Below are positions 11,195 through 26,420 of a stretch of DNA of 64,000 bases, in pieces. The notes under the pieces were generated by a model that saw only the letters and a list, made by a program, of their open reading frames with translations, searched no databases and was not told the origin of the DNA. The first letter of the stretch is position 1, and every line of letters begins with the position of its first letter. Source of the stretch: Plantago major. Its lineage: Eukaryota; Streptophyta; Magnoliopsida; Lamiales; Plantaginaceae. Where the stretch lies: NCBI GenBank assembly GCA_026545765.1, contig CM048844.1:58996932-59060931 (forward strand). The letters are read 5' to 3'. The position numbers were made by a program, and so were the translations under genes.

Positions 11195-14100
11195 GCACTA
11201 TCATTAAAATGCTTATACTAAGATATAAACTACGAAACAAACACTTAGAAGTAACAATAAATAATTTCATAAAATTATAAATAAAAATTTATGAAAGCAA
11301 CCGTTCGCAGGGACTCTACAGAATCAAATACATTCTTTACGTTTACACAAATACACCCTCCACCTTCTGGTATCTTCTTTAGGAGAATTTACCGGATGTA
11401 CGGAAGCTTTTTGTTTTAATATGACCTATATTTTACTTTTTAATTACTGTGGGTTCTAACAAACATAGGCTTAGAACTTATAGACAAGGTATAGATAATC
11501 ATTACCAAGAGAAAGTGTGTTTAAGATGTATAGTACCTAAGTTGCCTAACTTAAAATATAAGTTTAAAATACAACATTGATTGCGGCTGCTACCTTATTT
11601 AATTTATATTTATTTGATGGCAAGGTAAATGTAATAAGTTAAGTACCCGCTAATAACTTGGCGCACGAACGATCTACATTCGAAATCAAATTGACATAAA
11701 ATAAAAAAGGGCCACGAGTCTTTGAAATACTACCAAAATATTCTCTATACATTGAGTTGTTTGCATGTGCTGCATTTCCAAGCAGCAAAGACAGGTGCAC
11801 TTTAAGCACAAATTAGAAACGAATTTAAATGGATTTATGTATGAAAACAAAATGAGATGCCTTGTTCCTAGATAATATACATGTGTTAGTGCAAACAAAT
11901 ACTAAGTAAAATGAATATAGATACCCTAATTATACACGTAGTTGTTTTCCTCTTGCCCTTTCTTTGCACCTAGTTTCTACAGGCGATTATCTGTAAACTG
12001 GATATGAACTGTGATCATCTTATACTACGCGCGTAAATTTCATTTCGAGTCCGTTATATTCGTTTTAGAAAGATTTTGCATTATATATATATATATATAT
12101 ATATATAAATTTTCTATACTTTCCGCAAACCACAAGTGTCTTAGCCAATTTAAGTTATTTTTATATCTTTGATCATAGTATTTTATGTGTGAACCAGAAC
12201 ATTTTGTTATAGTTTTTTCTTAAGATTTAATTAAATACTATAAAAGATACTATAAAGTTAGTCATAAAATAAATAAGTAAATAAAAACTAGATTATTTAA
12301 GTATCCCTTTAATTTAATACTCCTTTAATTCAAACCAAAGAGAAAAGAAGAGCATTGCCGTAATAACTATATTGACTTACGCTTACAAGTATAGGGTATT
12401 TTTTTTATATAACATCAATCAAGGGGATAAACTACGACGTAAAAGCCAAGGAAGATGGAAAAAAGTTCATATTTTATTGGTACTAAGCAGCTTATTATAT
12501 AAATATTATAGGGTTATATACTACGACAACGTGCAATTTACTTTCAAAGTAGAAATCAGAACATTCTAACAAGAGAAAAGTTAGACTACTGGGATCAAAG
12601 CAACAAACAATACGGTAGGATTTACTAAATATAAAAGGGTATAGAATTGTGGAATAAGATTAAGTAAGTATCCTGCATCATAACATAACCCACTCTTTTC
12701 ATAATTTATCGTTTAGCAAGATAATCAATAATTTTGACATTGTTTTATAGTAACACATATTCCGAAACATGGAAGTGCGAGGTTTCGGCTTGTGAGGATA
12801 GATAATCCTTTTATATTCTAGAGAATGATACGTTTTCTAATTTCTACCTAAGAATAATCTAAATTTTGAAAAATATAATTTATGGCCTTAACTGTTTACT
12901 TCAATAAGATATAAAAGCAACTCCTTGATTATGCATACGAGACACAACAATGTACTACAACGAAGTAAAGAGTATCGCATAGGAATGCATAACAGCAGGA
13001 AACTTTAGAAGGTCTTCCCTCTCATATTAATCTTTGACAATGGTACCTTTCTCCAAAATCTAATTAAATAGTAATCGACCCCCTTTCTATTCATACATAT
13101 ACCTCTTCTGAACCTAAGACTAGACTACAACACACTCACGTAATTAGATTTCTCATTTACCTAGATAAAGTCTTTCTTGGTTTATAAATATTAAATTGTA
13201 TAAGATTCTAACATCCGGTCCTTTCGGAAGTTTCTATTTAGAATTAGAATGATGATAAAGAATTGACATTGTTTTGCTGTACTTAAAATTTATTTGACTT
13301 TCTACCTTGTTTGTTTGGGTAGCTATACTCTCGAAATCGCACCTCAGTACTATGTGTAGTCCTAAAAAGTGTTGGGTATACGTTGTTAGCCTTTGTACCT
13401 TGAAGAATATTGATTATGACTTCTCTTCCTAATTAATCATCCTAGACCCTATCATTTCTATTTCTTTCTGTACGTATATAAAAAGATGCCAAATAAATGA
13501 TAACCTACGATAAGATTCTTCGCAAATTTCGTCAAATGAGTGCAAGGTAACATAACCCATAGCATTTTCCATATACAAGGTGCAAATATGTCTACACCTG
13601 TGGATGGAAATAGCATGTCCTTATTTAAAACAGCCCATATCTTCATTTCCGTTTTGGTAATAAATATACCTTTGTTATCCCTTTCTATTTCTCTATTAGA
13701 CAATTTTTTCTAAGCCAGACCCGAAAAATCGATCATTTTGTATATCTTTATTACTTCTTTGATAGGATAAAACACCTAAAAAAATAGAGTAGTTAAGACC
13801 CTTAAGTTATTAATAAATAAATTCTTCACTTAATCATGATTTTACAACCCTGGATGTTCTTCTTCTTCAAACTACCTATACTCAATCCCAAGGAAGAAGC
13901 CTAACTATGCCAGATTAGATTAAGGGAAACTTTCTAAGTAAGGATACAAAAATCTAAACAAAGTTTATAGCTTCTAACGTTCTGTAAGTGTGGGTTATTT
14001 TATTATTAATTAGTTCTTTGATCCTTCTATACTAATCTATATCCTCTTTTGTAACATTGTTAATGGACTACATTCTTCTACAAACAACTACCAAGTTTGC

Positions 14101-17100
14101 CAACTCCACTTACTCTTTTTGTTTGCTATCGATTCAAGTTATTTGACTGAAAATGATCTATACTTTCGGGTGTACGCGCTTATATAATAAAGACCGTTTC
14201 CGAATATTTTAGATGCTTTTTCTCTTTTCTTTCTAGCATTAATCCTCCTTTTCTACCTATTCTTAGTTGTGACGAAAGAGTATATTCGAGAAAGTACGCC
14301 ATAACTCCCACGTTTACGTTGTGCTCGATTACTGACATGTTTAGTAAGGTTGTAGTAGTCACTGGGTTCTTCTTATTTGTTCTTAGACCCCCTTCCTCCA
14401 AATAGGAAATTGTACACGTAGTAACCCATAGGTTCCCTTTTTAACTAGATTCCTTTCTTAGTGAGAGCTTAGGTTTATTAAATAAAAACTAACTCCTATA
14501 TATAGGACTTTGTAAATACTACACCAAAATAATTTTGTCTACCTCACAATGAAGATTCACGAGGAACATTAATATAATAATAAAAATAATAAAATTAGAA
14601 CTAAGCTATACTTGTGTTTATTTTTATTATAGTACTCCTCTATTAATTATGGTGTCATATTTGTTGTAGTCTCTAGCTCTATCTGGGGCATTCTTATTAA
14701 TATTTGTAGTTGCTTGTTGATATCAATACCTAGTATTTAAATTGTTACGACGGTTATACGAACATTCTAACTAATTCATGAAAGAGAAGTCTACATATCA
14801 GATTGCAACAAAAGAACAACTTCTATAAAAAAGGATATCCCGATTATAACAAGCAATGTATAGTACACTATAAGCGACAAGGGAATCTGCGAGACACTAA
14901 GTGTGCTGTACTTATAATTTAGCAGAAACAACTACATACTCTGTTCAAAAGAACGAAGCTACCAAGGCAATCTAATATTTATTACTTATTATATTACGCT
15001 CTTATGTTTTCTACTCAGAATTCTTTGCAAAATGCCTTTTTTAAATTCCATAATTTCTGTACCTAAGGTATTTGTACCAAAGACTCCAGTAACTTCACAA
15101 AAATAGTTAGGTCTTCTTATTAATATAAATAAAATAATTAATAGAAATAAAAATGAAGAAGATACTACACAACAGTTATTCGCACAAGTATTTATATTTA
15201 TTATTATTCTTTAATATACGCTTCGCGACTCTCCCATAGTTTTTTGTGTATAGCTTCTTGTAGTGTTTACTTAATCCACTTCAATGACCAAGACTAGAAA
15301 GAACATGTATAAATAAATAATAGACATCAAATCAAGTATTTAGAGAAGCCAATATTAACTCAATATGGAAAAAAAGTATTAAAAAACAACTGAAAATAAC
15401 CACGTGAAGAAAACTTATTCTAGTATTTTATATTGTGCAAACACGTATTTGGAATTGTTTGTAATTCGTCTAGTAGGTACAACGTAATTATTTCCAGATT
15501 TATAGATATGTAAATGCGGAGTACTTGCTCTAAAGTGGAGATATTTGGATTTTAAAGAACAAAAAGTTACTAGATAAGGTCTTTGATTTAACTATTAACT
15601 GTATTTCTTTATTCTTAAATTGAAACAAGGAAAAAATTCCACATTTAGGATATGTTCCTTTTTGTCTTTCAAACAAAGCATAAATCTAATATTTGAACCT
15701 AAAATAGAAAGAAAATACCATGCAGAGATTATACTGCAAAGTTTCATGTTAGGCTAAAAGCTCGTTTATAACCGGTGTGTGAAAAATATTTTAAGTAATC
15801 TTTTAGCGAGTAGTAGGAAGTCGTGGAGGACAATCCAAGGCAGCGGCAGTCTCAAATAAAATTGTATATACTCTCTTTTTTATCTTTCTTTGTGAAGTTC
15901 CTAGGATAATCAGAAAAGAAATATCAATAACGTCATTTCAAAGAAGAAATTTACCAAGGTATACTCATGAATGAGTAAGGAAAAAGGAAAAAAATACGAG
16001 ATTTAGTCGTTTAGTATTAGTAGAGTATAGATAGAGATAGATAGAAATGAGAAAAGTAATAGAGTACATTTCACGGACAAAAAAAGAGTTAAAGAATCCG
16101 CTTTCCTTAGTAACCCATACTTTTCTACCTATGCCTTTGATTGTATACTTCTTTATTCAAGACCTTACTTACATTGTCACGAATCACAACTTAGAGTTCA
16201 CCTAGTAAATTTAGTAATTACACTTAAGAGAACGCGTTCCTTAAATCGCGATATTCATAGTATGCATAAATAAAGAAGATCTTGGGACACTTCTACTTCT
16301 AAGAAAACAATTCATTTAGTCTATATGTAGTCCTAACTAGTATAAAGCTTGGATGTGGATAATATTCCTTGGAAGAAGCCAGCCAACTATATAGGTTCTA
16401 CTTTCCTTGTTATGCTATTACATTATTATAGGTGTTTCTATACCTACCCTCTATACTATTTATTTCTTTTATTTGGTTAGAAGAAACGAGTACTGCTTTG
16501 GCTTAAAGAAGAATAGAAGAAATAATGGACTCCTTTCAGTAAGGTATACTAATTATAATAGACACGCACGAAGGCGTATGAGACACAATACCCTATTTTC
16601 TAGACATTTCTATTTACTACAAGAAACCAACTACTTACGAGTCAACCTATAGTGGAATTTAAAACTTTTAGGCAGAAAAGATCAGGAGCAGAGAAATGCT
16701 TATGCTTATGTACTACTGTGTCCTACCTATACTATATTATTTGATTTCGTCTACTCAATTCGCTTCCATTCGTTCTTATTCTATATAATACTAGAATTAA
16801 CTCTATGGAACATTCCTTGCTGCCAAAACATTATTTTTTAGTCTTTTGGGATATCTATTACCGAGTAAACTACCGTTCTTGTCAATGAAATTCTTAATTA
16901 CGAAGAAAGACTAGGTAGGAGAGCATAAACACAAAGTTGTAGACACATATTTTAGAATTTACTTATGAGTGGATAACCTATATCTATATTTATTTTCATT
17001 TACCACCAATTGTGTATCTATTTTGTGCATAAGTTTTCAAATTAGTAATCTTGGGATATATCTCTATTTTAAATGCTATTCTATTCTTTCCCGGTATTTC

Positions 17101-20100
17101 CTAGTTAAACAATTCCTCTTAGTTATCTCTCTTAAGCTATATTATGTGATATGTGTGGTAATATTTTCTTTTCGAGGTACTACGTCTCTGAGACAAACAA
17201 AACTATTCGAAATATAGGGAAAGCTAAGAATCTGTATAAAGCATCTATTCTAATCCAAGTAAAGACTCCTGCTATTATTCTTATTTTTCTTCTTTGGTGT
17301 GCTTACCTATTATATGCCTTCTTGGATATTTTATTTGATCTGAGACCAATCAATATTTAAAGAAGTTAGAATACCTTGTAAAGTACCCAATTTATATAGG
17401 CTGAATCAATTCCTTAAAACGTATACTTTCACAGGTAGGTGCGCTCGTTCGGATTCTTCCCCATCCCTTACATTTAGGAGTTACTTAAGATTTATGGTGT
17501 AGGAAAATTCCAGTTCTACTAATATTCTGTAATCCCTTGTTTATTCTTTATATAGTTCTACTAACAACATGTTATGAAGAGTAACTTTATCTCTCCCTTA
17601 TATCACCAGTTAATTCTTAGAAAACTTCTCCTTTTATAGTATCTTAATGTTATTAGCTCTCTATAGTATTCTTATAGTTTAACTTGGTAGTGTAAGTAAA
17701 TAATTTGTAAAAACGCAAGTTAGCCTTTTCTAAGTAAGGGATATTCAAATCATGCCAAGTCGTTAAAAGGAACTACTAAATCCAAACCTATGCTAATGAT
17801 AATATCTGACTTGTCTTCTTGTGGGTTAAAGAGTCGGTTCTAGATCTGTTCTCATGTTATGCCCTTTTGGTTTATTTTTCGGCTTTTCTGGGAAAGAGGA
17901 AGACTTTACATATCCATATTATGAAACATGCATAAAGGGCTTCTCCTTTAGAGTGCTCCGAAGACGATAGAGACAAGTTTAAGCATGAGTAAGGAATGTA
18001 TAGGGTAAAGTTCTACCTATATCAAAATATACCTAGAGAAAGAGAATGACTCATAAAATATCTTACTTGTTCAAACCAAAGAGGTAGCTACTGACCTATG
18101 TATAGTAAGTCGAGACTCATTGTAAGGTCATAAAGTAAGGAATTCAAGTGCCGAATGCAAAGGGTAAGGGAATTGCCTATGTTATTAAGTACTAAATATT
18201 TAAGAATACAACATAGATTACTAAGCATACAAGATTACTTACGCATTTTATTATAGTATTCCTGAGACATAAATTTATAGTATGCCTAAGAACAATACTA
18301 CGTAAGACTACCCCCCGAAAAAGTATACGGTGAAATATACGTATTTGTTGTGATAAAGAAGTCTCCTCTATACCAATCCTAGAATATCTTAGAAGCAAAG
18401 GAGTTTAGTTTAGAATATTCGTACCATTTTTTTATATGTTTTTATCGACTTATTTATTTATTTTTTGCTGGATTTCCTCTCCTGGGATATTTCGCTCTAT
18501 TAAGTATAAGGGATTTGTTGATTATTTTTTCAAATACGATTTGTGAAGCTCTCTTACCCAGTATCTTACATAATAAAATAAATTATTCTAAACTATGAGG
18601 ATATTTATAAGGAATGAGGCAAGTAAGCGTGTTGTAAATTCGAGGAGCATTTTCTCCTATGAAAGATTAAGCTTAAAATAGTTCTCTTAACTCATGACTT
18701 TACCTGAAAGATAAATAAGGTGCAGGCCAAATAGTTTTATTCTTTATGCTAATTTATATACTAAGACTAAGATGGGGAAGAAATTCCACTGAATAAAACA
18801 ATGACAATTACAATTACCGACTATCATCCCTTTTTTTTTTTTAGTCGAAAACCTGCCAACACGAGGACCGTAACGTAAAGGGTAAAGAGAGAAAGATCCA
18901 AACCCGTCGAAACTTAGTAGACCTTGAAACAAAACACCCGCATTAGGATTTGAGTATTATTGGATTAGCTCAAAGGGAGAACTACTCATTAGGGGTATAG
19001 TCTCGATGTATGCTGTTATTGTCGTGTACCCAATCGAATATATTATGATCGATTTAGTCCCAACTTAAACTTTCTTGGTCGATTCAATCAATCAATTAAT
19101 GCAAGGGATCTATAAATTTATGTGGTAATTGTTACGATAAAGGTAGAATAAGAAGAAAATGGATAACATATAATTTTACTCAGTTTATAAAATAAAATGC
19201 AATTAATGATCTTAATCTCCGCTTAATTTAAGTGGGAATAAAGTTTTATTAGCTTATATATAATAATGAAGTAGATTCTGAGAAATTCTATTGAGAAATT
19301 ATATAATTATGTACCTATATAATTAAAAAAATATAATCAACTCTTAGGTCCGCCGTAATCTAAAATTTGGTATACTTAAGTATGTCTTGTAGTAAAGCGT
19401 GTATATGAGATTCCTATGTCAAGCTCGATAACTTTCAACAAAGGTTTAGAATCCAGCAAGGATTGGATTGGAAGAACATGCTGGGTAAGGAAAGACGGAT
19501 ATACTAACCGGAAAGAACAAATCGCAGGTTTGATCACAAGAGAGTAAAACAACAACACTAAACAGCAAGTCTTTTTAGTAGAAAAACTTGTAGTGTACGG
19601 CTTTATTTCAATTCTAAAAAATAGGCTGCCATTTAAATATAAAGTAGTAAAATCGCAGATCTTCTTTCTTTTCTAAATTGGGTAGACTGCTTTTTTATAT
19701 ACTATAATTTTTCTATCTAGGTGACTTGTAGATAAATACTTGTATGGTGTAATATCTTTTGTAAGTAGTATAGAAATATTGATTAAAAAAGAAAAGGTAT
19801 ACTAAATTATAAAGACTAAAGATGAGAAATTACTAACTCGTCGAGATATCATATCGAAATATATTCTATTTTTATTAAATTTAAATGCGAGAAAAAACTT
19901 ATTCATTAAAGGAAAGGGATTAAAAATAGAATAAAAAACTTTTGGTACTGCGCCTTATTTTCTTATGCCAAATTGACTCTACGAATTTGTCCAGGTTAAG
20001 TGTTTCCCTTGGAGCTTACTTATTAAATTTAACTTGTTTTCCTCCTCTGGAAGTAAAGACTGGACACTTACAACACCAATATTCAATAATTTATACAGTC

Positions 20101-23100
20101 CCACCCCTCTAGCCCTCTAGAATAATAATATATAATAATAAAAGTAAGAGAAAAATAATAGAAAGATATAAAAAGTAGACTCTAGATAGAAGGATGTCTT
20201 ATCTTATGTTATGTCTTATATCACAGTTTATGATTTGCCACTATTAATTATATTAAAATAGGTCTTAAATAAGTGGCTGATAGCATATTCTCTAGTTTCT
20301 TATCAACGAGTCTTACCTTTCCTTCGTTGAGAATTATCATTGTATACCTGTCATATTTGCCTTAAGCTAGAATAAAGCCTAGTAAGGTAGTAGTAGTAAA
20401 TATAGCTATAAAATTAGAAAGGGAATAATAAAGGATCTAATAGGAAATGGCCCAGAACTTTATTTTTGTATTTTGCAGGTTTTTTATTACCAACGCTAAC
20501 AAAATCTTGTTAAACTCAAGAAAATGTAAAATACGAATCCATTTCCAACACATGCTAGCTACTATTATCAAGAATAACTTCTCAGATAACCCACATAAGG
20601 TTCCACTTAGAGCTTATAAAATAAAAAAGAGTTAAGGACTCAAACTTATATCACCAGTTTTCTAAAAAATACACTTTCTGGGGCTATAATAATAAATATT
20701 TTAAATATTTAAATAAATATACCTTTGAAATAAAATAGAAAAGTCTTCAACTACTGATGTTTGTTTGAAAATGAAAAAAAATCACGACATCCAATACTGT
20801 AAGGAAACTATAAAATTTGCGTGTCTCTATATTATTTTCTAACTATCCATTAGATAAAACTACTCCAGTAAATCAAAGGTCTATACTTTTGGAAACTAGA
20901 TCATTGCTCACCCAGATTTCTAGAATCCTATCTGAAAACACAACAAGTTTTGATTAGGGGTCGCTTACTTTGAATCAAATTTTTATATCTAATTTGGTAA
21001 ATTTATCCTTTCATTTTTACAGTAGAATGCCTCAACCAAATAAAATCGAAAGTCTCGCACAGATACACACACAGAGAATACTTTCGTTGCTTGGGTAGGT
21101 AAATTTGTGTCTTTTACGAGTACAAGCTTTCTAATAAAATAATAAAACATGATAGAAGAAGAAGAGGGTGTCCTTTTAATATACTCTAAGATTCCTACAT
21201 GAGTTGTATTTACTTCAAGCCAGCCTATAATAAGTCCTTACAAAGAAGTTATTTTCATATTATATTACAAATCCCTAAATATACATGTTGATCTTATTTC
21301 TCTTCCTAAATATTAGTTGTTCTTAGTATACACTATACCGTGTGACACACCTCATAAAACACTTGCTTGCTGTGTGCTTTTTTGAAAACTATTTTTTTCT
21401 GGATCTTTGGTCTAATGAAAGCTTTATCCATGATATTATTATCTTAATTATAAATATCAAGATTCAAGTCTAAATAAACAATCAATAAGGGAAACCCTTC
21501 CTCCTGTAGTTAGGGTATGTAGAACAAAAAGTATAGAAAGAAGGGAAGGGGGAGCTGTTATCCTATCAAATACATGTGTATCAGGATTCTTACTTCGAAT
21601 TGATTCATTAGGCGAAAAGCCTGCTTTTCCTTTAGCTTTAGAGAGAACTCCTATTTTATCTATCAATCACAACTGAAAACTTATCTTATACACACCTTTT
21701 ATTACAATACAACATATTCTAGTAGAAGTCTCACTTGTTTTTGTTTGTGATTTGAGTATGTTGTTTACTCCTCTTCTTTAATAAGTGTACTACTAAGAAT
21801 AAAAGGATACGTGCAATGAATATAGAGTCTTGTCTTAGTACATAGATTTAGTATATTAGTATAGATTTAGCTAGGTTTTTTACTCTAAAACTAATTAGTA
21901 TCTATGGAGGGAATAACTTTGATCTTACATGCCAAGGCAAATATAGTATAATATAAGCCATTCTTCCATCAATCAATTTATGAGCTACGACGAGTGTTAT
22001 GTTCCTGTACTAGGGATATCCCTTCTAACTCTATGCCAATTACTCCAGAAATTTCTTTCCCAAAGAATGCTTAACAATATATATATAAATAAAATTATAG
22101 AGTACTTAGAGGTAGAAATGAAAATGTAATAATTAATAAATCAAAGCAGTACTTTGTGAATGGTACACATGTCAATTATGCCTTATGCTTCTTAGTGACC
22201 ATTTTTTATAGTTCGACATTATACGTTTATAGAGAGAAAGGCATGACCACCAACCGCCACGTTATTGCTAGAATTCATTTCGGCTCGGTCCCCTAATCCC
22301 CAAAGCCTTATCCTGGTTTGGTCCCTATATAGACAGAGTTGAGTAATTATAGTTTGCTTATAATGAGTAAACCCTAGAAGCGTTGTAACTTATTGGACAA
22401 ATGCACTCTTTTTAAAGTTTAAAGAAAGAAAATACAAAAGAAAAAAAGAGCTTTATTAGGATTGCTTAATTATAGTATATAGTCTATTCTATCTCTACAA
22501 TCAACAAAAATTTCATTCATAAAACTTGGAGTTTGTCTGGGTATATTATATGTAGCATGCCCACAGCCTAGTCTTTGAAAAATGTGACTCTGTTGGATTA
22601 CGTTCACGCTTACTTAGGATTTAGTAGTTGTTTCAGTTCAGTCAAAATACCGAATATTATCTTTCACTTCACTTTCAATAGTATAGTCTCTTTATTATTA
22701 TTCTGAAAAACAAATCAATTGACTGACCAGATTCCGGCGAAGGTTATAACTCCCTTATTTGGTCCTAGAAATATCTTTCCTTTATTCTTAAGCATAAATT
22801 TGGGTAGTGAGAAAATAGAAAAGCCCTGCTCGTTTAAAGTTATAAGTAGGAATCTTCCTTAACTTTAGGGTTAGTAATAGTAAGTTCTATGTATTTCTAC
22901 TATCTTTTTATTTATGAGTTTATTAGGCGTTGATGCCCTAATATAAGAAAGAAGACCACTATATGCCAAGGCAGGATAAAACTTGAGAAGTACTCATTAA
23001 AGAAACCTTGTAAGCTTTTATTTAGTAGATTTATGAATGTGATATTATGCATACTTTTTGTCAGATCTTTTATTTTTATGGTAGTAAGAGTGCGTTCTAA

Positions 23101-25282
23101 GAAAAAAAGTCAAGCAAGTCTACTCTAAAGTTACTATTTACTGAAATAAAAATAGTACTAAGAGAGAAGTAAGATATTAATTATTAAAGGGAAAGACATA
23201 CGTTATTTTAAGACTTTATAAGATAATTTACAAAAGACATTTCTCGCTGTAGACGACTTATTCATAGTTTTCTCCTAAGCAGCGGGGTTAAACTCGGAGT
23301 AACGAATAAGATATGGCGGCTTAAATCGGTGACATCATAACTTCCAGCACATTTTGTTTAATGTAACTTACCACAATTAGTGCTTAATTTCCTAATTTTT
23401 TGGATTTCTTGGTCCTCATTTCTGTGTTTCTACTTTGCATTGCCCTTATTCCTTGAAATGAAAATGGTATTGATCGGTTGTTATCTACGCCATTTTTTAT
23501 ACTTCTACTTTTATACTTTTATTCCATATAGCTCTATAACAGGTATCTTGTATTGATTGAATACTTGGTCTAGACTTTTTGTGTACACTCCGAAAACTAA
23601 AGTAAATTCTTCCTTACCGGCAACTTCTGCACCCAGTTCCTGGGGGTATGGAATATAATAGAAGTCCTGAATTAGGTGCCATATGAGAATACAACGCTTT
23701 CTGAAGTTTCTAATAATTTATCTAAATTTACAACTGAAACGGATGTAATGAATGTTACCAACTACTAATCCCGTAGAATCCCACCTCTTTTCACTTTTAT
23801 CTCCTAATTTTATCCTTTCTTATTTTTTTTTATGGTCCAACCAAATTAGGGGTTCCTTCATCAAAGTATAAAGACAAGAGTATTCTTCTAGTTGAATACT
23901 AACTAAACAACCAAATATTCCAATACTATGGTTGACTTCCTCTTACTTAGTATAATTAACATGTAGATAAATTGCCTCGAACAAATAAATAGGAACGTTA
24001 AAATATACGTAAATGAAATATATCTATAAGCTAAAAACCCTAGTAAGCGAAAGAAGTAGAATATACCCAGTCCTAGTAAAACAGAAGTAAATGCACAAAA
24101 GCAGAGTTAGAATGTAGGAGTAATTACTCTTCATTTTCTAGTATTCATCTACTACAAATCAGGCACAGTTGGCTTCCAGAAGGTTATGACTTATCCTATC
24201 CTGTTGGTACGCTAGAATTAGATTTAAAAGATGACTCCTTTAAAACTTCGTAATGTATGAGGAGAGGATGTAGCAGTCCAAATCGTGTTAAACGTACATT
24301 ATAGGATATGTTCTGTACCAGCATCAGTATATACACAATATAAGAAAACTCTACCTTGATTAATCGTATTCCTTTACTTTTAGTGATGTGTACTTATATG
24401 AGGTATTATAACTAAGATAGGTTCTCCGAGTATCCGGACGATTCCAGAAAGGAAATAGGAAAAGCGGATAATTACTAATTATGTTTAACTGATGGGCAGT
24501 TGTACTTTTAGGTTATAAAAAAGTAAAGAGTCCTATTCTCTTGTATGTAGTTCATGACTTTACCAACAATACAGACAAATCAAATAGAGAAGATATTTGC
24601 GTACATGTTGTTCTAAGCCAAGCCATCTATTTGAATACTAACATGGGGAAAGAACTAATATGTACTGTAGGAAAGATATACACTTGTATAAGGTAAAGAA
24701 ACATTGTTGATAAATGTCTTATTTCTTCATGAAGAGTACAGAAACTGCCGCCCTACAAGATAAGGAGTTATAAAAGTCACATTTAATATTTTCACAGTTG
24801 GGTTAAAACAAGATATTTTAAATAAAGCCTAATTATAATGCATCTTTATTATTTGTTTGACACTTAAAGGACAAGAACCTTTTCTAGACGGTAGTAATAA
24901 TTTATTTAGTATTAGAGGCAGCCCTTGTTTTCGTGTACTAGTTCACTATGTATTAAGTATACTTTATCTAAATCAAAGTAAAGAAATAAGAGAAAAGGTC
25001 CTAGAATTAATAGAAAATACTATCCAAATAATTACCAGTAAAGAAGAACAAAACATAACTAACTTTTTAATAAAAACAACCGCAAATAAAATATAAAAGA
25101 CGCTATTACATGGAGCACACGGCGTAGGAAGGCACCTAAAACTTTTCTTTCTTGAAACAAGGAGTTACTCAGTTTAGCCCCTAAAGAGTATAATATAATA
25201 AGAGAAATATACCTAAGATAAGTACCAACAAAAATATAATTGTAAGTAAGATCCTTTACTTTATAAAGATTAAAATAATTTA
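11195..25282. other. 14.1-kb AT-rich insertion of unknown origin inside an LTR
   Basis: The flanks are the two halves of the same LTR: left ends ...GTGAAAATAGGA, right resumes AAGTGGGAAAAAAGGGAG, and the intact copy at 52480-52510 reads straight through. The insert is roughly two-thirds A+T by eye and has no ORF above about 100 codons; those present (e.g. 16407-16652, 16969-17217, 21457-21666 minus, 24857-25096) show no motif I recognise. No LTR, PBS, RT, terminal inverted repeat, obvious TSD, tRNA, rRNA or common plastid/mitochondrial gene was found. Short words such as CTAAGTAAGG recur. It could be organelle, plasmid or foreign DNA captured during break repair, decayed transposons, or an assembly error. 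Confidence 0.6.
12083..12110. repeat. (TA)n microsatellite in the AT-rich block
   Basis: An uninterrupted run of alternating T and A, about 26 bp. No other function is seen. Confidence 0.85.
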
Positions 25283-26186
25283 AAGTGGGAAAAAAGGGAG
25301 TTTCCCCAGATGGGTACCTCACCACGGTGAGCTCAATCAACACGGAGGCCCACCACGGTCCAGACAAGCAAAGCAGAACACGAACTGTCTCGCGGAAGAC
25401 CAGACCACGGCGAGCCAGGAAGCCAAAGGAAGCTCGCCGCGGTGAGAGCTGAAGATGACCAGTTCAACACGATTTCTGGCAATTTTTTCCCATGATTTCA
25501 AATTTCTACTTCCTTGGTCCTATAAATAGGCCACTTGTATCCAGTATTTTTCATATCTTCATACCTTCTATGTATATTTTCTCTCAATTCAAGCATTGTA
25601 AAAACTCTAGAGATTCAATCTCTCTTTCAATAGAAGTATTTCCTTTCAGACGATCTCTTGTCCTAGACATGTCCAGGTATCAATCATACAATTACTATTT
25701 ACTTTGTACGTGACATGTTGTTACCTTCCATTACAGATTGCATGTTGTATTGGTGTGAACTTGTTAATGCTTAATCATTAATTAGTCTATATCCGTATGA
25801 TTGCATAGCTCGTGACAGGCTCTTTGTAGTAATTACGTACTTGTGGCCCTTATTTGGATGAACTAGCAATAGCAAGGTGATGAACTGCGACTAGTGTATC
25901 CTTAATTGGTCATTCTCGTATCAGCACACTTCATGAAATGATGTATTTTCTTTGTTTGTAGAATTGCATGATCTAGGTATTACCTTGTCTTGTGATTACT
26001 AGATTTTATTCTAGGGTTGAAGTATCACTATCCACACTATCTGTTTACAACCAATGCAAGCGAGTCTATTCTATTGAACTAGATTAATCAATTCCTCGAG
26101 AGAACGATCTTGTGGTTAAGATCATTGTCTTTAACAACCGCTTTTTCTACTTGGACTAATATAAGTAGTAATTTCTAAGCGCATCA
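25283..26186 (+). mobile_element. Outer Athila 5' LTR, main part
   Basis: Matches 52493-53357. It has CG-rich boxes (CTCGCCGCGGTGAG near 25432), a TATA box TATAAATAGG (25521-25530), and ends ...TAAGCGCATCA, 6 bp before the PBS. ORFs 25059-25367 (minus) and 25492-25713 cross or lie in the LTR and are not genes. Confidence 0.88.
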
Positions 26187-26192
26187 GAAATT

Positions 26193-26210
26193 TGGCGCCG
26201 CTGGCTGGGA
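26193..26210 (+). promoter_or_regulatory. Primer binding site, tRNA-Asp type, outer Athila
   Basis: TGGCGCCGCTGGCTGGGA resembles TGGCGCCGCTGCCGGGGA of the inner Athila, the type known in Athila/Tat elements and complementary to the 3' end of tRNA-Asp. Differences in the second half indicate decay. Confidence 0.8.
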
Positions 26211-26420
26211 ATTGATTCCTACGTTCTTTTAGAGTAGGATCAATTGTGTTCATTGCATTTGTTTTTATTTTTCTTATATTTCTAAAAACAAAAGAAAAAA
26301 TCAAAAAATTTCAGTAAATCCAAAAATAGTTGTATTGCCTCGTTAGGATTGAAACTTCTAATTTAACTTATAGGAACTGGTCCTGCTTTTGAGATCAGTT
26401 GTTGGTTTCATATCAGGTGT

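Noticed and set aside
11195-11215. CACTATCATT at the left edge of the AT-rich block, suggesting a CACTA (EnSpm) transposon
   Set aside because: No matching TAGTG end on the right (AAGTG there belongs to the interrupted LTR), no 3-bp duplication and no further terminal repeat similarity.
11195-25282. Many ORFs of 60-100 codons in the AT-rich block
   Set aside because: Length and composition are what random AT-rich sequence gives; no motifs, no conserved order, no codon pattern that I can defend.
26193-26210. tRNA-like sequences at primer binding sites
   Set aside because: Only the 18-base complement of a tRNA 3' end is present, as expected for a PBS; no tRNA gene.
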